Positions 11,121 to 23,500 of a DNA stretch of 60,000 nucleotides are shown here, one piece after another. The position numbers and the translations under genes are program-made. The DNA lies in assembly GCA_950295325.1 (NCBI GenBank), contig OX485809.1, positions 33,482,001 through 33,542,000 of the forward strand, read 5' to 3'. Positions within the stretch are counted from its first letter, which is position 1, and each line of letters starts with the position of its first letter. The notes beneath the pieces are model-generated. The model was not told where the DNA came from. It saw only the letters and a list, made by a program, of their open reading frames with translations, and searched no databases. This DNA comes from Polytrichum commune. Taxonomy: Eukaryota; Streptophyta; Polytrichopsida; Polytrichales; Polytrichaceae.

Positions 11121-13210
11121 ATTGAACATTAATGTGAATGTGGGGAATATCCAAGAATACTACATGGAATATTGTGAGTCCCACAAAACACCGTTATGAA
11201 TTTGAATAATGTTATGATATACGACTAGACGTAATTTGAATAGAAACGTTACATAATAGTTTGCACTTGATAAAGGTTGTGTTAACGATATGAATCACTT
11301 GATAAACTTTGACGTTCTCCCCCCTAATGCGGCCCATTGGCCAAGGATTCTTGAGCCGGTAGGTTTTGTAGGTTCAAAGCTCAATGCATGTATGGATGGG
11401 CCTTGCATGCTATGTGAGAGGTGGCAATTGTCCCACTAGCCTGCCTCCTGATTTGCTACTTATCACAACCTAAAGTAGGTGGAGACATGTCAAGGTACAC
11501 CAAACCCATGGGCTATATTACACTTACAATGTATAATTTGTGTTTATTACTAGTTAAGGATCTTGTGATGCTATAACTTTCGATGTGGATTTTTACAAGG
11601 GCAACATAAATAGATAAGTTATGCTAGGAACATACATACATACACACGTATACATATGCGCACACGCACACACACATAATGCGTTGGGTAGAAAATGAAT
11701 TCTTAGTGACAATTTATTTTAGTGCATAACTCCAAATGACAATCCATACTAATTGTGTATTTTAGTATAACATCTGTTATAAATGGAGGGGCGGTGCTTT
11801 TTGTGTGCAACTAGGAGACAATTGTGGATGTGGAATAAAGCCCCACCCCTCCCATGTAGTAGTGAGTTGTGGCTGCTTAAGTTCGATACTTGGCCTAGCT
11901 CAAGTTCAACACTTACCCATCATTTTAGGGGAGTTTATAGATTATACCTCAAATTAAGAACGAAAAAAATGAAATATTCCAACATGTATGCAATTACGCT
12001 TGGAAATATTAGGATCTCGAACGATTGATTATGCCCAAAAATCTCCATGGACATTGATTTCAATCTAGAGGGGCAACGGGAGGGTGAGTGGATATTACAT
12101 AGTTTGAGGTTTACATGCTCAACAATATGGTAGGTTGGGTACTATTTGTTGCAGTTCATGAAACATCCACCAAAATCAAAAAAACACTGAAAAATTCCAT
12201 TCCTCCCATGTCACAAGAATATGAACGTGGAAATAATGGGAATATTCTTTGGAATATTGTCAGTCCCACATAGCATTGTTGTGGATTTGAATAATGTTAT
12301 GGTAGGAACTTAAGTTTGAAGTACTTGTTATACTCACAAGGCCTACCATGCAATAATGAACTTAAGATTGAGAAATACTTATTATACTCCTCGAGATCTA
12401 GAGCTTAATACGTAAAACCCTATGAATGCACTGAGCAAACGACATGTGGAGGATTTGACTACAATTGACTAAATTTCTATACTTTAGCTCTAGAGTGGTA
12501 TATATATATATATGATGCGAAACTTTGTAGATGTAAACCGGCATGTGCTTCTCATCTATCCAATGTAAAAAAAAATTGACCACCTATGAAATGAAATTGA
12601 TTTTAGAGTTTGAACAACATGTAGATTTGTGGCCGTATCATCTCAGTTAAGTATTTGCAAGGATGGTTCATAATGAAGCAATTGCTTTGGCGTGGAGGAA
12701 TAAAACCATCACATCACTAACTAAACCTAATACATTCTACATTCATAATAACGACATTGGAGTGTTTTTGGAAATGTCTTTACACGAGCTTTATTCTCAA
12801 GAAGAGAATTAGAGTATCATTGATAATCTTGAATGTAAAATGAGAAATCTTTTGTTTGTTTTGAAATTTCAAGTCTTTATGGGAATGATATAGTCACCAA
12901 GCTGGTGTTTGGTGTTGGCCATCACTAGTTTATCTAAGCAAACCACCAATTTTTTTTTTTTGTTGCAAAGTCACACAATATTTCAAAATACACTTTCCAT
13001 AACCATGCATTGCATATTTCAAAATACACATCGGATTGTGTGACTTTCATGAATCATAAAGTTACATGTGTGCAACCTCTTAACGTAGAAATCACAATAA
13101 CCCAAAATGCCGTTAAATTTCCCAAAACTCTATTAACTTGCAATAACATTATTCAACCTACGTAATGTTTTCTTCGCACAAAAATCGATGGTAAAGTCTA
13201 CTTGGACCTT
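11121..13210. other. Intergenic with scattered short repeats, no gene
   Basis: Two related segments (about 11135-11225 and 12230-12305) share GGAATATTGT, AGTCCCAC and AATAATGTTATG, and also match 40430-40505. A decayed R1 end (minus) lies at 11950-12055. CA-rich (11640-11675) and TA (12499-12513) tracts occur. Confidence 0.5.
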
Positions 13211-13363
13211 CATAACATTACTCGGCGATGTGGGCCCTCGGAATATAATAGTCAGATGTTGGGAGCTTAGTTAAAATATGAGTCTTCCTGCACAACTTTC
13301 CAATCATCCGACTGTTATATTTGGAGAGCCCACTAAATGAACACTAAGTGCTGAGTAATGTTA
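13211..13363. mobile_element. R11 MITE, about 150 bp, interrupted at its right end
   Basis: Left end CATAACATTACTCGGC and right end GAGTAATGTTA are inverted. GGGCCCTCGGAATATAATAG is mirrored by CTGTTATATTTGGAGAGCCC. The final TG of the right end lies beyond the palindromic element, at 13884-13885. A related copy is at 44906-45060. Confidence 0.65.
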
Positions 13364-13880
13364 GGGCATCTGTAGTGGATCTAGGTAAAGCTCACTGCAA
13401 ACCAAAACCTATCTTTTGACTGACCTAAAATTAGAAACTGAAATTACCATCATTAGAAGCACACCTAAATAAACGTGAGATATTTCTCAAGAAAAAAGAA
13501 TTGTAAAAATTTGACGTAGGTGAAATCCCTCATTGAAAACACCACATTTTCAAAATTTAGAGGGAGTACACCAAATCTTGCTTTAAAATGGAAAGATCCT
13601 CCCACACTCCCTCCAAATTTTTGACATTTAGAGGGAGTGTGGGAGGATCTTTCCATTTTTAAGCAAGATTTGGTGCACTCCCTCTAAATTTTGAAAATGT
13701 GGTGTTTTCAATGAGGGATTTCACCTACGTCAAATTTTTACAATTCTTTTTTCTTGAGAAATATCTCACGTTTATTTAGGTGTGCTTCTAATGATGGTAA
13801 TTTCAGTTTCTAATTTTAGGTCAGTCAAAAGATAGGTTTTGGTTTGCAGTGAGCTTTACCTAGATCCACTACAGATGCCC
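13364..13880. mobile_element. 517-bp near-perfect palindromic MITE, PIF/Harbinger-type (TTA target duplication)
   Basis: Ends GGGCATCTGTAGTGGATC and GATCCACTACAGATGCCC, flanked by TTA at 13361-13363 and 13881-13883. Arms of about 250 bp are inverted complements with only a few differences around a loop near 13613-13628. A three-base TTA duplication and GGGC-type ends fit PIF/Harbinger (Tourist-like) elements. The pairs of open frames on the two arms are mirror images, not genes. Confidence 0.85.
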
Positions 13881-13883
13881 TTA

Positions 13884-14576
13884 TGTCGTCCATCCATTCC
13901 AAATTTGAGTTGAAATTGAGTAGAGTTGATTACATGTTGCGTTTTTATTCTAGAATCAAAATGCAACCAACTAAGAACGTGCTCTCCCCACTTAATAACT
14001 CTTATAAATACAAGTTTTGAACACCTGTTTAGCTTGCCACCCAAAAACTTGAACTTGATGAGAAAACTGGGATTTGATCATGTTGAAATCTACCCAACAA
14101 AGCCCTAGTTTTCGGACATGACCAGTTTTCGTGGGATTTTTGACGCTCTTCAAGACGTTGCTGTGGCGAGGCCAGTTAGTTGCGTGTGGGAGAGATTGTG
14201 TGCATTGAAAGGCAAACAGACAATGGTGCAATGCACGTAAAGACCTTGGAAAAAGGGCAAGTTGAATGAGCTTACATTGAGTTTTCTCTTCCCAAAAATA
14301 CATTTGTACTCAAAATTGTGTCATATGCGTCACATGTGTCAAATTTGTGCCCAAATTGTGTCATTGTGTCATGTCCACAAATTGGATGCTGTGTCGCAGC
14401 TAATGTCATCTAGGAGATTTTTTTTTGATCCCAACCCCTTTTCCGCAAGCTTCAAAATGGCTCCCCAAATCCATTTGCACTCGTGTGCAGTGCCGGAGTA
14501 GAGTGCATCCGGTTCTTGTCATAGTTATGTGATTTTACAAGACGGTGGGAGAAACCTAAAACTTCGAATTGTGAGA
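13884..14576 (+). promoter_or_regulatory. Putative promoter and 5' UTR region of the HGSNAT-like gene
   Basis: This is the unique-looking sequence between the palindromic MITE and the start codon. A TATAAATA box-like sequence lies at 14003-14010. A cluster of short TGTGTCA-type repeats lies at 14320-14385. No transcription start can be fixed from sequence. The region also contains open frames on both strands with no recognisable protein. Confidence 0.3.
14527..14532 (+). promoter_or_regulatory. Possible minimal upstream ORF (ATG directly followed by TGA)
   Basis: ATGTGA lies 50 nt upstream of the assigned start codon. If transcription begins upstream, this is an AUG-stop uORF. Such start-stop elements are known to stall or dissociate ribosomes in some plant transcripts, for example AUGUAA in the boron transporter NIP5;1. 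Whether it is in the 5' UTR cannot be seen from DNA alone. Confidence 0.3.
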
Positions 14577-17500
14577 ATGAGCAATGACGATGCTGGAGCT
14601 ATGGAGGAGGGCGGAGCTGAAATTGGGCCTCTGGTGCAACCATTGGTGGGATCTGTGGACAGAGTATTCACAGGGACCAGATTAGCTTCTCTTGATGCAT
14701 TCCGGGGACTTGCCATTGCGGTACATCTCCTCCACCTGATTTTGATTTTGATTTTGATTTTTTCTTTTCTCCTTCTCCTTTGGGGTTTATAAGTTACCTT
14801 CTTTCATACTTGGAGCTGTGGTATTCGGAGTCCTTAGGTTTTGGGTATCGACATTGCTGCCTGATGTATCATGAACTTTTATGGCTGAAGATGAGCGCTG
14901 TTTAGGAGTCTGGTTGTCAGTGGTGGATTGTATGAAGGGTTTTTTCTCTTTGGCTTAAGGTAATTGGGCCTTAAACGGACACTTTTAGCTCCGCACAATT
15001 CTTGTAGGTTATGAAACACGCAATTAGTACAAGCTGATCAGCAAATCCAATCGAAATCGTGCCCGTAGCCATTTTCCTCATAATTTTTAGAGCTTATACG
15101 AATGTCTTAATCATTATCAAAGTGAAGATTCTTTATCACTACATGATCATAACGGTCCCCCTATTGTGATGTTGACAATTGAGCCTAGAATGCTGAACAA
15201 AATTCAGCACGTAGTCTAATCCCTTGTAAACACATGGTGCCTTTTTGGTGTCAGTTCTTAGATCCACACCTAACCACACACCACTCAAATATAGCTGTCT
15301 GTTCAAGACAAGTAACTAAATTAGTCCCGCTTACCCTATAATCTACCTTTTGGGGAAGGTCCTGTTTCCTGAGCATTTAGAATCAGAGAGCTATTACAGT
15401 CCCTATTTGTGTCCAGAGATGACAGCAACTAACCTGGCCCTAACTCTTATGGGGTTCTGACTTGGAAATTCATTAATTCATACTTTTGGTCATACTTCTG
15501 AACCTCCTGATGCTCCTGCAAATGTAGGATCCTTCAGGAAAAAGGAATTGAAGTGTGTACAACAAGATTTATGTCACATGAGCATTCTATGCATGGGCCA
15601 TGCAGTTGACCTTTTGATGGTTTGCTTTATCTCTCGACCACATGAAATACACGAGGGAGAGGCAAAAGAGGATGGTAGAACAGAACAACAGCATGAGCTT
15701 GATGAATTTGATTGTAAAGTCCAGGAAGCCAAAAGGCTTATGGGACTAGAAGTACACTCAACATGGTGTCTAAAAAGGCTAATTCCCTAGAGTAACAAGA
15801 GTGCTTTGGCCTCAGTAAGATAGAGGCTAATATCAACTTGATGGTCCAATTGGAATAAAGACTTGAGACTACTTAGTACTACATTCTGAAATAGGAAAGG
15901 AAACTTATCAGTAATGGAGTTGTAGAGGGGACACTCTAGCACAAAGTGTGCTTCATTTTCAACCACATTGTTAGAGCAGAAGTGGCATAGTCTTTTATCT
16001 AAAGATTGGGATGGTTGACTGCCAACCACTTTCCATGGCGAGTTTATCATTTGAGGTGCGGTAAGCCGCAATGATATTGCATTGGGTTGGTGTCAATGGT
16101 TGTTTCAGGTACGATGCATAGTTGAGGCAAATGCAAACACTCATTCAAAGTTGCACAAATGGTGTGATTTGATGCAGGTGATGGTACTTGTGGACAATGC
16201 AGGAGGTCTTTGGCCATCCATCAACCATTCACCTTGGAATGGCATCACTCTTGCCGATTTTGTGATGCCCTTCTTCCTATTCATTGTTGGTGTTGCCCTT
16301 TCATTGACCTACAAGGTATGGTGCATTCTCACCACCTGAACTGTTACTCTGCTCAGGGGGTGTACACTCTGTAAAAGAAAATTTCATTTTGAGTTGATAG
16401 TTGGTTCAGCGTTCACTATTTTTTTCTTTTTCTTTTATTGTAAGCATCAGATCCAACTACTTGGATTAGAAGGAATGTCCGGCATTCCTTGTGTACAAGC
16501 ACTGATACATTTCGTGTTTCATATTAATGAAATCATCTGAAATGTTCCTATTTAAGAAAAACAGTCCCTACATGAAAATGATGGCTTTTGAAAATGAGTT
16601 CTTGCTCTTGTGCTATGTATATGACCACTTTCCGAAATTGAGGTTGGTGGTGGTTGTGGGTTATGCTGAAAGTTTTATTTTTTTGTTTTTCCTATTTCCT
16701 TTCTTTAGTGCCAAGTTAGTTTTAAGTTCAACCATGATGGTTACCTTATAGCTAAGTCCGGCTGCAGAGAATTGTTAACAAAAAGATAGCAACACGGAAG
16801 GCATTTATTCGGGCTTTGAAACTCTTCATGTGGGGAGTTTTCCTTCAAGGTACCCCAAACATTATCCTACTGAGTTATTGCTGTTGTTATTGTTGTTGTT
16901 TTTAATTTTATTTATTTGTTTATTTTAGTCATCACCTTAAGTCTGCACAAAGCAGGGATAGCATTTGCTCAACCCTCTGAACCTGTCTGTGAAATGGTGA
17001 TAAGATTCTCTCCAAATGTAGGTTCAATGTACTGAAATGCAGCAAAATATAGGCAGTTAGAGTTTGTACTGTGTATGGACACCCTGAAGGAGCAAGTGAA
17101 AGTGCCACATTATGTCCAGCCACCTCAAATCAATCCATATGGTATTCTGCAATTTCATCCATCACTTGTGCCATTGTTTTCAGGTGGCTACTTCCATGGC
17201 CTGGATGATCTATCTTATGGAGTGGATCTACATCGGATCCGGTGGTGTGGTATCCTTCAGGTAATTAAACGTGTCACCTGTTTATATAGTGCTTGCTGAC
17301 AAATTCTTGGATCTGAAGCTCATTATAGTAAACTATTTCTTCATCAGATGTGCATATTTCAACATTGCTGTTCTTACTGATGAACAATGCCTGCTATGAC
17401 TTGTCCTGTCCATCTTGCAAAAATATAGTGCCAGGGATGGCTTGTTTGTCAGAGTGAATATAGTGTCATCGATCCAAGTGTTATCCTTCCAAACAACTAT

Positions 17501-20500
17501 TTTGACTGTGAAGATAATATACCTGTGAGAAGGCACTTGTTAGAAAGCATGCACTTCCATTTTTGTGCATGTCCAGAACCTGAATTCTTAAAGGTCTGAG
17601 GGGCTGAATGTATGACCTATATACACAATTTCTATGAGTCCTCACCCAAGTTTTAAATTATATTTGTATATTTATGGGTTTGAAACTTTATACAGTACAC
17701 GATCTTATGTCAAGGAGAAAACATTGACATGTACATAACATTGATGATTATGAAATTACTAAGTATGTAATTGCATCAAAAGGCACTCAGCTATATATTT
17801 GAACCCAAATCTTCAATCTCAGTAAGGTATTCAACCAATTAATATATGGTACTTGATGAATGAGTTAATTCCAGATAGGGTCACTTCAGGCACAATTAAC
17901 TAAAACTGGAAGAATGTAGTGCAAATTCACGTGTTTGTGCATGGAGAGGCCTCTTGGACGCTTAGGAGTTAATGTAATTTGTAGGTGTACTTACGATCCT
18001 TTGGTCTCCATCTGGCCCATGCTGTTTGTTTCTTAAATTGCATATGGGACCTACTGCAAGCTTAACAATGTTCATTGCACGTTTGGCTTCAGAGGATTGC
18101 ATTTGCCTATTTGTTGGTAGCCCTGTGTGAAATTTGGGCACCTCGAAGTCAGTTCCAAGATACCCAAAATACACCAATCAACATCTTCAAGATCATGAAA
18201 ATATACTACTCTCATTGGTGAGACCTGCTTGTTCCCTGTATCCAGTGCATTTCTTAGTACCTATACATTGAACTTTATTCCTTCTTGGTGAGAGCTGATA
18301 TTGTTTATTGAGTCAATTTTATCTCTCACCCTACCGTTTGATAGATCTTGTTTGCTGGTATGAATTATCTTGCCTCTTTTTGTACTCTGCACCATGTTCT
18401 ATTACTTCTGTTGAGGAAATTAAAGGTTGGTGTTTGGCGGAGGTCCATCACTAAAGGTGGGTTTACACTAGTGTCCAAGACCAGAGAAACTCCAAAATTG
18501 AGTGATCCTATTGGTCAAGAGCTAAATTCTGGACCCAAGGAATTTACGCTAGGGTCCGGGTCCAAGGTATGAAAAAATGAAGTGGTGCTAATGTGGCATC
18601 GCTTTTCTGCCAAATTTCGGCGGTCCTCCCTCAAGTAATACTCCTCCTAGTTTGAGAAACCAATCTTCAAGCTTGGGTCTAATCTTGAGTCCAAAGCAAG
18701 GTCCACAAAGTGGTGTTTGGGACCCCAAGTGTCTTGGACCCGGACCCTAATGAAAACCCGCCCTTAGTTTCTTGGGATGTCAAGTATATCTAATGGTAGC
18801 ACATTTAGGGGCCATATACATAAGTCACTGGGTTTTAGTTAACAATTGCTGATAATTTTGTGTTAATCACCAGGAGTTGACCCTGACTTCAGGTTCTAGG
18901 AAGGTCTGCTTGGTTGCTGTTACTTCATTGTAGGATTCTTCAATTAAGAGGCATAAGTTTCTAGTTGAACCGCTTGGGGTTTCAGGGCAGTGGCAGTCAC
19001 AATTATGGTGATTTATTTGGCTTTGCTTTATGGTCTCTATGTCCCTGACTGGGACTTTGAAGTCGATTCGGGGGCATCCACTCTTAGCCTCTATGTAAGT
19101 GTATCCTCCAGTTGATTTGTTCTGATCTAGAATGTGTAAATCCTCAAGAACAGTGTGAAGCACTTTATTGCCAACCAAATTCATCTGCTTTGTGAAGAAG
19201 TAGAATCTTTCATTTTATTGGCTCAAAAAGCAATCAAAGTCAGCAAGTGATTTGACAGTATAACTTGTCAAGATTAGTTCACACAAACTTATCCTATAAG
19301 ATTAAACCTTACAGGTCCGAGAGGCCCATTCTGGGCCTGAAGGTGTCATATAGAGGGGTTTAAGGTTACTTCTTGATATTTCTAGCTAAAAATGTCAATG
19401 TGACCCTATCTAACATTAGTCCATTTATCTAATGCATTATTTCAGTCAGAGCTTTCATATATGGAAAATAAATCATATTGAGATTTGAGCACGTATAAAT
19501 GTCCTAGACTCAAATACATACCATGTATGTCACCTAAGACTTTATTTTCTCCTCCTCTTTTTGGTAGGATGTGCTAAAAATAGACTCAATTTCACAGAAC
19601 AAATAAAATAATATTTCTATTGTTGGGGTTTATACAAATCATCACATATCCCATCTAAACACACCACTGGTCCTTTAAGGGTTTATTTTAGTTGGTTGGC
19701 AGTTATAATCACAGTTTAATTTGTGTTGTTCCCATTCTTCACTTAAAGTGCATTTACTACTGACATATTGGATATGCCAGTTTAAGCAGTTGGCTGCAAT
19801 ATTTTATTTTCTTATTTCGTCACCATACAATTCTCACTGGTCAAAAATTGTGGCACAGGTAAAGTGTGGAGCAAGAGGTGATCTTGGTCCTGCATGTAAT
19901 GCTGTGGGCTACTTGGACCGCACCTTGCTGGGCTTATCCCATTTGTATCCACAACCTGTGTATCGTCGCACTCCAGTATAATCTCATTCCTATCCTGGGA
20001 ATTCCTTTGTGCCTAGGTTGTATTTGTATGCACCTGTACATTTAAGTCTGATTGGGCACGTCTGGCCTAAATTCAATTTTCATGTCACCTTTTAAGAGGA
20101 TCTGACCAATGACATGATACTTGTGGCACTTTGACTAGAAAGTAATCAGTTTACCCCTAATCCGACCCGCATGTAGGGTAGTTTACAACTGAAGAGTCAG
20201 CAGGCAAGGCAAATACCCCACTATTAAGAGTTACATAAACGTTGAATTCCACTTTTCAGGAGCCTGCAGATGTTTTACAATCATTTATGGTTCTTCATTC
20301 AAGTTTTACACTCTGCCATACTGGTCCATTGTAAGCGGCAGTCACAGCTTTGGATAAAATCCCCAGTACATCATAAAAGCTTCTCTAACTTTTGATATAG
20401 ACCTTGACCAATTTGATGATGTTCTGTTAGTTCCTAGGAAAAATTTATAATACATGTAATCTTTGAAGGCCTAGAGGTACAAGTGTAGAAACCGCATGCA

Positions 20501-23500
20501 CTCAGCAAGAAAGCAAGGATTTGGTTGCTTGGTTATACTTTATTTTGGTTACTGAATCAGAAAATCCATCTTGGCAGGACTGCAGTGTTAATTCGCCAGC
20601 TGCTGGACCTCTGCCAATTGGCTCTCCTGATTGGTGTAAAGCCCCTTTTGATCCAGAAGGCATTTTGAGGTGAGTCCAGTGTTGGCCGGGTATACATGTC
20701 TTGCGGGTATGAATTTATAATTATTCATAACTGTGGTTATGAATTTGATGGTTGTTTAACTAATTCGTAACCTAAAATGGTTGACTCTCCATAATTTTCA
20801 CAATTCATAACCATGATAGTATAGAAACTTGATAGTATAGGTAACTATATAGCCCAATACTGGTGAGTACTTTGATTCTTCATGTTATTCTACCTTGTCT
20901 TGCAGGTTCCCCTTGCAGGTTCCCCTTGCATGCTTCCGTTTTATCTTTTATTATTTTTCTTTCTTTGGTGGCCTTGACATTCTTAAAGACAATAAATGCT
21001 CATATGTTCTTGTAACATGATGTTGGTGGATGCAGCTCCTTATCAGCAGTTGGTAGCTGTTTCCTGGGTTCACAATGTGGCCACATTCTTGTCCATCACG
21101 AGGTTAGTTCTGCCTGATCTAAGCACTAAGGTAACCCAGCTATCTTAGGGACTACTCTCAGGATAAGCACTATTTTGTGAGTTTTTCAGATACAATAGAA
21201 TTATGGCTCTCAGAGTATGACTTGAGTTTAGCTACCTGCAATGCCTGCCATTCTGGTGTGATATGAAACAATTTAGAAAGCTGGAAACAATGTGACGAAC
21301 ACCAGCTCCATCCTAACTAAACTGGTTACTAATTGCATGTTCTTTTATCTTAGAGGAACCTAATTGACATGATTTGGCTTACTTTGATTTCACATTATTT
21401 ATACCGTAGTTTAATAGCAGGTTCGGCACAAAATAATTCCAAAAATAGATGCCTAAAATTTTGGAATATTATTGGCATTTTTTGCTGAATATAAAATTAA
21501 TTATTTTTCAAAATTGCCTAAAAGTAAGAAATTTTTACTTCTCACTAGAGTTTTACTTACAATGGAAGCATATGTGAATTTTGAAGGAGAGAAGGTGCTC
21601 CTTTTGTAATCAAGCTCACGTACATTAGTCCACAAAGAATATGGGTTAAGAAGTACAAGACTCTAGGCGAGGCTTTTCAAATGTGTTGTACACAAATTTT
21701 TGGAGTCCAATTGAGCATAGAAGATGAAGTTTTATAGAATTTTGTCCAACTAACAAAAGTTGAGAAATCAATCCTTCTTCCACCTCCAACAAGTTTTGTG
21801 TCAAAATAAGTCTTTATGCAAAAGATATGGACAAAACATTGCAGCCGTGTAAAGATCAAAAAATTAAAATGCGTTCATAACAGTTTTTGGGAGCTCATTT
21901 GTGCATAGAAGATCAACTTTTTTGGAATTTTGTTGGTCTAAGAAAAGTTTAGAAATCAAGTAATATTTCACCTCCAACAAATTTTATGTCATTTGAAGAC
22001 TCTATGCAAAAGTTATGCGTGTTATAAAAATGACGTCTAACTAGGTGCTTCACCTCAAAGTTTACATATCCCATATGCATTGTTGAACACAACTCCACTC
22101 TACTTGCATAAAGCACAGAGCATTCTCAACTCTTCACTCACATCTTACTTGTCATTCAATGCAAGAGAGATGTACAAGATATAAGTTGAAATAGAAAATT
22201 AAAAATGAATGTAAGCCGAATTTTTAAAAATTAAAAGAGAAAATTGCCGAAAATATGAATATACTATTTTTAGGTGCCGAACCTACTTTTTGAACTTTAA
22301 TTAAATATTAGGCAGCAAGTTGCCTAACCTGCTAGTAAACTACGGTAGTCAACTTTGGGCTTATATATTGCACCTACTGATGTTTGATTGTGTTGACTTT
22401 GATATCATCTCCTAGAGGCTTGGGGGATGCACTTCCAGAATTTTCTGTTTGAGGTGAAATCAAAGTACGGAAAAAATGCCCTCCAAATGCAGAGGGGTAT
22501 CCTTATTTCAAAGGAAGTGCACCCCCAGAGCCTAGAGGTGAGTCCGTTTGTGTTTTGGGTTGACCCATGCCATGCCATATTGGATTTCCAGGATCACAGC
22601 CCCAGAGTACAAGACTGGATTATTATGTCTCTTCCTCTGTTATGTGCAGGGATCCTGCTCCACTTTCTAGGTGATTACTCTTTGAATTTGATCAAGGATG
22701 ATGTAGTTGGGGGTGATCACTCTCACATAGTGCAAAAAGAAGGATTCATGTTAATTTAGGAGATTTGAAAGAAATTCCTGATATTTTCTGTTGCAAAGCA
22801 ACTTTTATGTGTTCTGTGATTTAGCATTGCTACATAGACACCACTTTCTTGTTTAGCTGAAGGCCTCAGGAGCTTTTATGTACCCATGAGTTTTGCTAAT
22901 CACTGTTGCAAGATTTTTGTGGAATAGCTAAATGTTATGTGTCAATGAACGTATTCATACTTGGGTGTTCAGTACTCTTGTTCCTAGGCACAACTCTTAA
23001 GTTCCACTTGTGTGATGATGTGCAGGTATGCCCTTCAACAAGGCACTGTACAGTTTCAGCTATATGTGCTTCACTGGGGGTGCCGCAGGGTTAGTCTTTG
23101 CAGCACTTTATCTACTGGTAAATCCTTGAACAATACCAAAAAGTGCTGAATGTACACTAATTAGTCCTATTAGTGTGGGTGGAATAGTAATGTGGAAATA
23201 GTCAATGTGGGACACTCTAATTGTCTAGTCAGGATGAAAATAATGTGGGCCTAAGACCACATCAATTTCCTAGGAGAACACTTAATGTGGCCCCCACTAA
23301 TAGGACTATTTAGTGTACTTGTATGATTAAATTCGACCAAGAGTGTGGCACTGTGTGATGTGATATGAAGTCAGAAATGTGCAGATTTCTTACACTTATC
23401 TTAATTGGACTCCTAGGATTGAGTGATGTGTGATTAGGTGTGGATCTAATAACAGACACCAAAAAGACGTGTTTAGAAGAGATGGGACTATGTTCTCAAA

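Noticed and set aside
13465-13656. Minus frame within the palindrome
   Set aside because: The same sequence is mirrored on the other arm, and there is no known domain.
14529-14576. GTG-initiated in-frame extension of exon 1
   Set aside because: Plant genes rarely start at GTG. The ATG at 14577 is in frame and gives an N-terminus of normal length for the family.
18867-19184. 105-codon minus frame
   Set aside because: It is antisense to exon 6, whose plus-strand reading YGLYVPDWDFEVDSG fits the family.
22427-22759. 110-codon plus frame around exon 10
   Set aside because: It reads through both splice sites; only 22592-22670 matches the family and keeps phase with the neighbouring exons.
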